5,408 bases of DNA from Brevundimonas sp. (GTDB taxonomy: Bacteria > Pseudomonadota > Alphaproteobacteria > Caulobacterales > Caulobacteraceae), in NCBI RefSeq assembly GCF_031082345.1, contig NZ_JAVHLH010000054.1:1-5408 (forward strand). The letters are read 5' to 3'. Positions 4,845 to 5,408 of the stretch are shown one piece after another; position 1 is the stretch's first letter, and each line of letters begins with the position of its first letter. Below the pieces are notes generated by a model. That model made no database searches and had not been told where the DNA came from. It worked only from the letters and a program-made list of their open reading frames with translations. Position numbers and translations under genes: made by a program.

Positions 4845-5408
4845 GGCCTTTTTCGGCGCTTCGTTTCGAAGGGAAGCCGAAGAGCCTGCGCTGCTCCCGC
4901 CAGCAGCCGGGGAGCGGCTCGTCTATCAACCGGTTGAGCGTCAGGTCGTAGGGCTGTCGGCCCGCAAGAATGGCGTCCTGAATGTCCGGCGCGAGAAAGA
5001 CGAGGCGGCACAGTTTCCGTTTGTACGGGTGAGCCGGCGCCCGGGCGTTCCTGAACGATCCCGCGACGGGCGACAGTCCGTACTCCTCGGCGAGCTTATG
5101 GGCCTGACGCAGCGCGTCGATGAGTGTCTTGTCCGCGTGACCGGCAGCAGCGGCGTGTGACGGTCTCTGCCGCCACGTGCGCCCGCCTCGGAACTGCAGC
5201 CGTTCCGGAATCCATATCCGCGCTGACCGCCCGTCGTCATCGATGAAGAGCCGCTCCGGCTCTGCTAGGCGGCCTTGCAGTTCATGATAGGCCAGCTTGC
5301 AGTTGCCCTCTCCGGCCAGCGCCTTGCCGTCGATCACAACCTGAACCGTGTCGGCGCCCAGCTCTACCTGGACAGCATCATGAAGGTGCTCGATCCGGAC
5401 CTGAAGAC
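4768..5408 (-). CDS. Large serine recombinase family protein, C-terminal part (5' end outside window)
   Basis: The frame is open from the right edge to TAA at 4770-4768, giving 212 visible residues; an apparent GTG start at 5337 is just an internal codon. The conserved core matches the C-terminal region of alphaproteobacterial 'recombinase family' proteins as I remember them: a segment RIEHLHDAVQVEL near the edge, then YKRKLCRLVFLAPDI, AILAGRQP (LAPDI...GRQP at 4995-4951), a LTLNRLI segment, and LPGCWREQRRLFGF ending at 4873. Full-length members are about 500-700 residues, with an N-terminal resolvase domain holding the catalytic serine and a middle recombinase domain. Those parts lie outside the window, so activity cannot be judged. 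Such enzymes cut and rejoin DNA to integrate or excise elements. After the core a 34-residue tail (PSKRSAEK... to SASL) looks unrelated to the family and overlaps the end of the facing CPxTG gene. The tail may have arisen by loss of the original stop. Confidence 0.82.
   Translation of the reverse strand, partial: LQVRIEHLHDAVQVELGADTVQVVIDGKALAGEGNCKLAYHELQGRLAEPERLFIDDDGRSARIWIPERLQFRGGRTWRQRPSHAAAAGHADKTLIDALRQAHKLAEEYGLSPVAGSFRNARAPAHPYKRKLCRLVFLAPDIQDAILAGRQPYDLTLNRLIDEPLPGCWREQRRLFGFPSKRSAEKGLRTAVEPLRMPSAHSVETAPLSASL
4823..4853 (+). terminator. Candidate intrinsic terminator of the CPxTG gene
   Basis: AAAGGCT (4823-4829) pairs with GGCCTTT (4845-4851), with one G-U pair. Two further pairs (C4830-G4843, A4831-T4842) are possible across a bulged A. 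The T tract is TTTTT at 4849-4853, partly in the stem. The hairpin spans the TGA stop at 4842-4844, so it would end transcription right after the coding region. It is modest in strength. On the other strand it lies inside the tail of the recombinase gene. Confidence 0.4.

Noticed and set aside
4735..5160. A 141-codon + strand frame opposite the recombinase
   Set aside because: The - strand shows recognisable recombinase sequence over the same bases; the + frame has no motif and lacks a good ribosome site.
1..5408. CRISPR array, insertion sequence ends or rRNA
   Set aside because: No regularly spaced repeats, no paired terminal inverted repeats and no rRNA-like sequence were seen on either strand.

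Overview
The window is a high-GC stretch of bacterial chromosome. Sample lines counted by hand give about 72% G+C inside the large + strand gene near the left end and about 60% just after the tRNA gene. Gene style, codon use and three promoter-like sites of the form TTGnCG followed by a degenerate GCTANAWC suggest an alphaproteobacterium, most likely of the Caulobacter/Brevundimonas type. That placement is inference from memory of such genomes, not a database result.

Left part (1-3317), ordinary chromosomal genes. The + strand carries the end of a small exported or lipoprotein-like protein (to 453). After 49 bases comes a complete gene for a secreted DUF885-family putative zinc metallopeptidase (503-2323). 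On the - strand a two-gene unit reads leftwards: msrA, peptide methionine-S-sulfoxide reductase (3317-2667), then a YjbR/MmcQ-family protein (2664-2320). The second start lies two bases past the msrA stop. The two transcription units meet tail to tail on a single CTAG that supplies both stop codons.

Middle (3318-3863). The msrA leader holds a tandem 9-base repeat around a 10-base palindrome. A tRNA-Ser(GGA) gene with encoded CCA follows on the + strand (3460-3549). About 310 bases with no convincing gene come next, and base composition drops there.

Right part (3864-5408), probable accessory DNA. A + strand gene (3864-4844) encodes an unnamed protein with two CPxTG modules that look like zinc ribbons without their metal ligands. 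Converging on it from the right edge is the C-terminal part of a large serine recombinase (5408-4768, - strand). The two genes overlap by 77 bases at their ends. A tRNA gene, a composition change, an orphan-type gene and a recombinase together suggest the left end of an integrated element or island lying downstream of tRNA-Ser. The right end of that element is outside the window.
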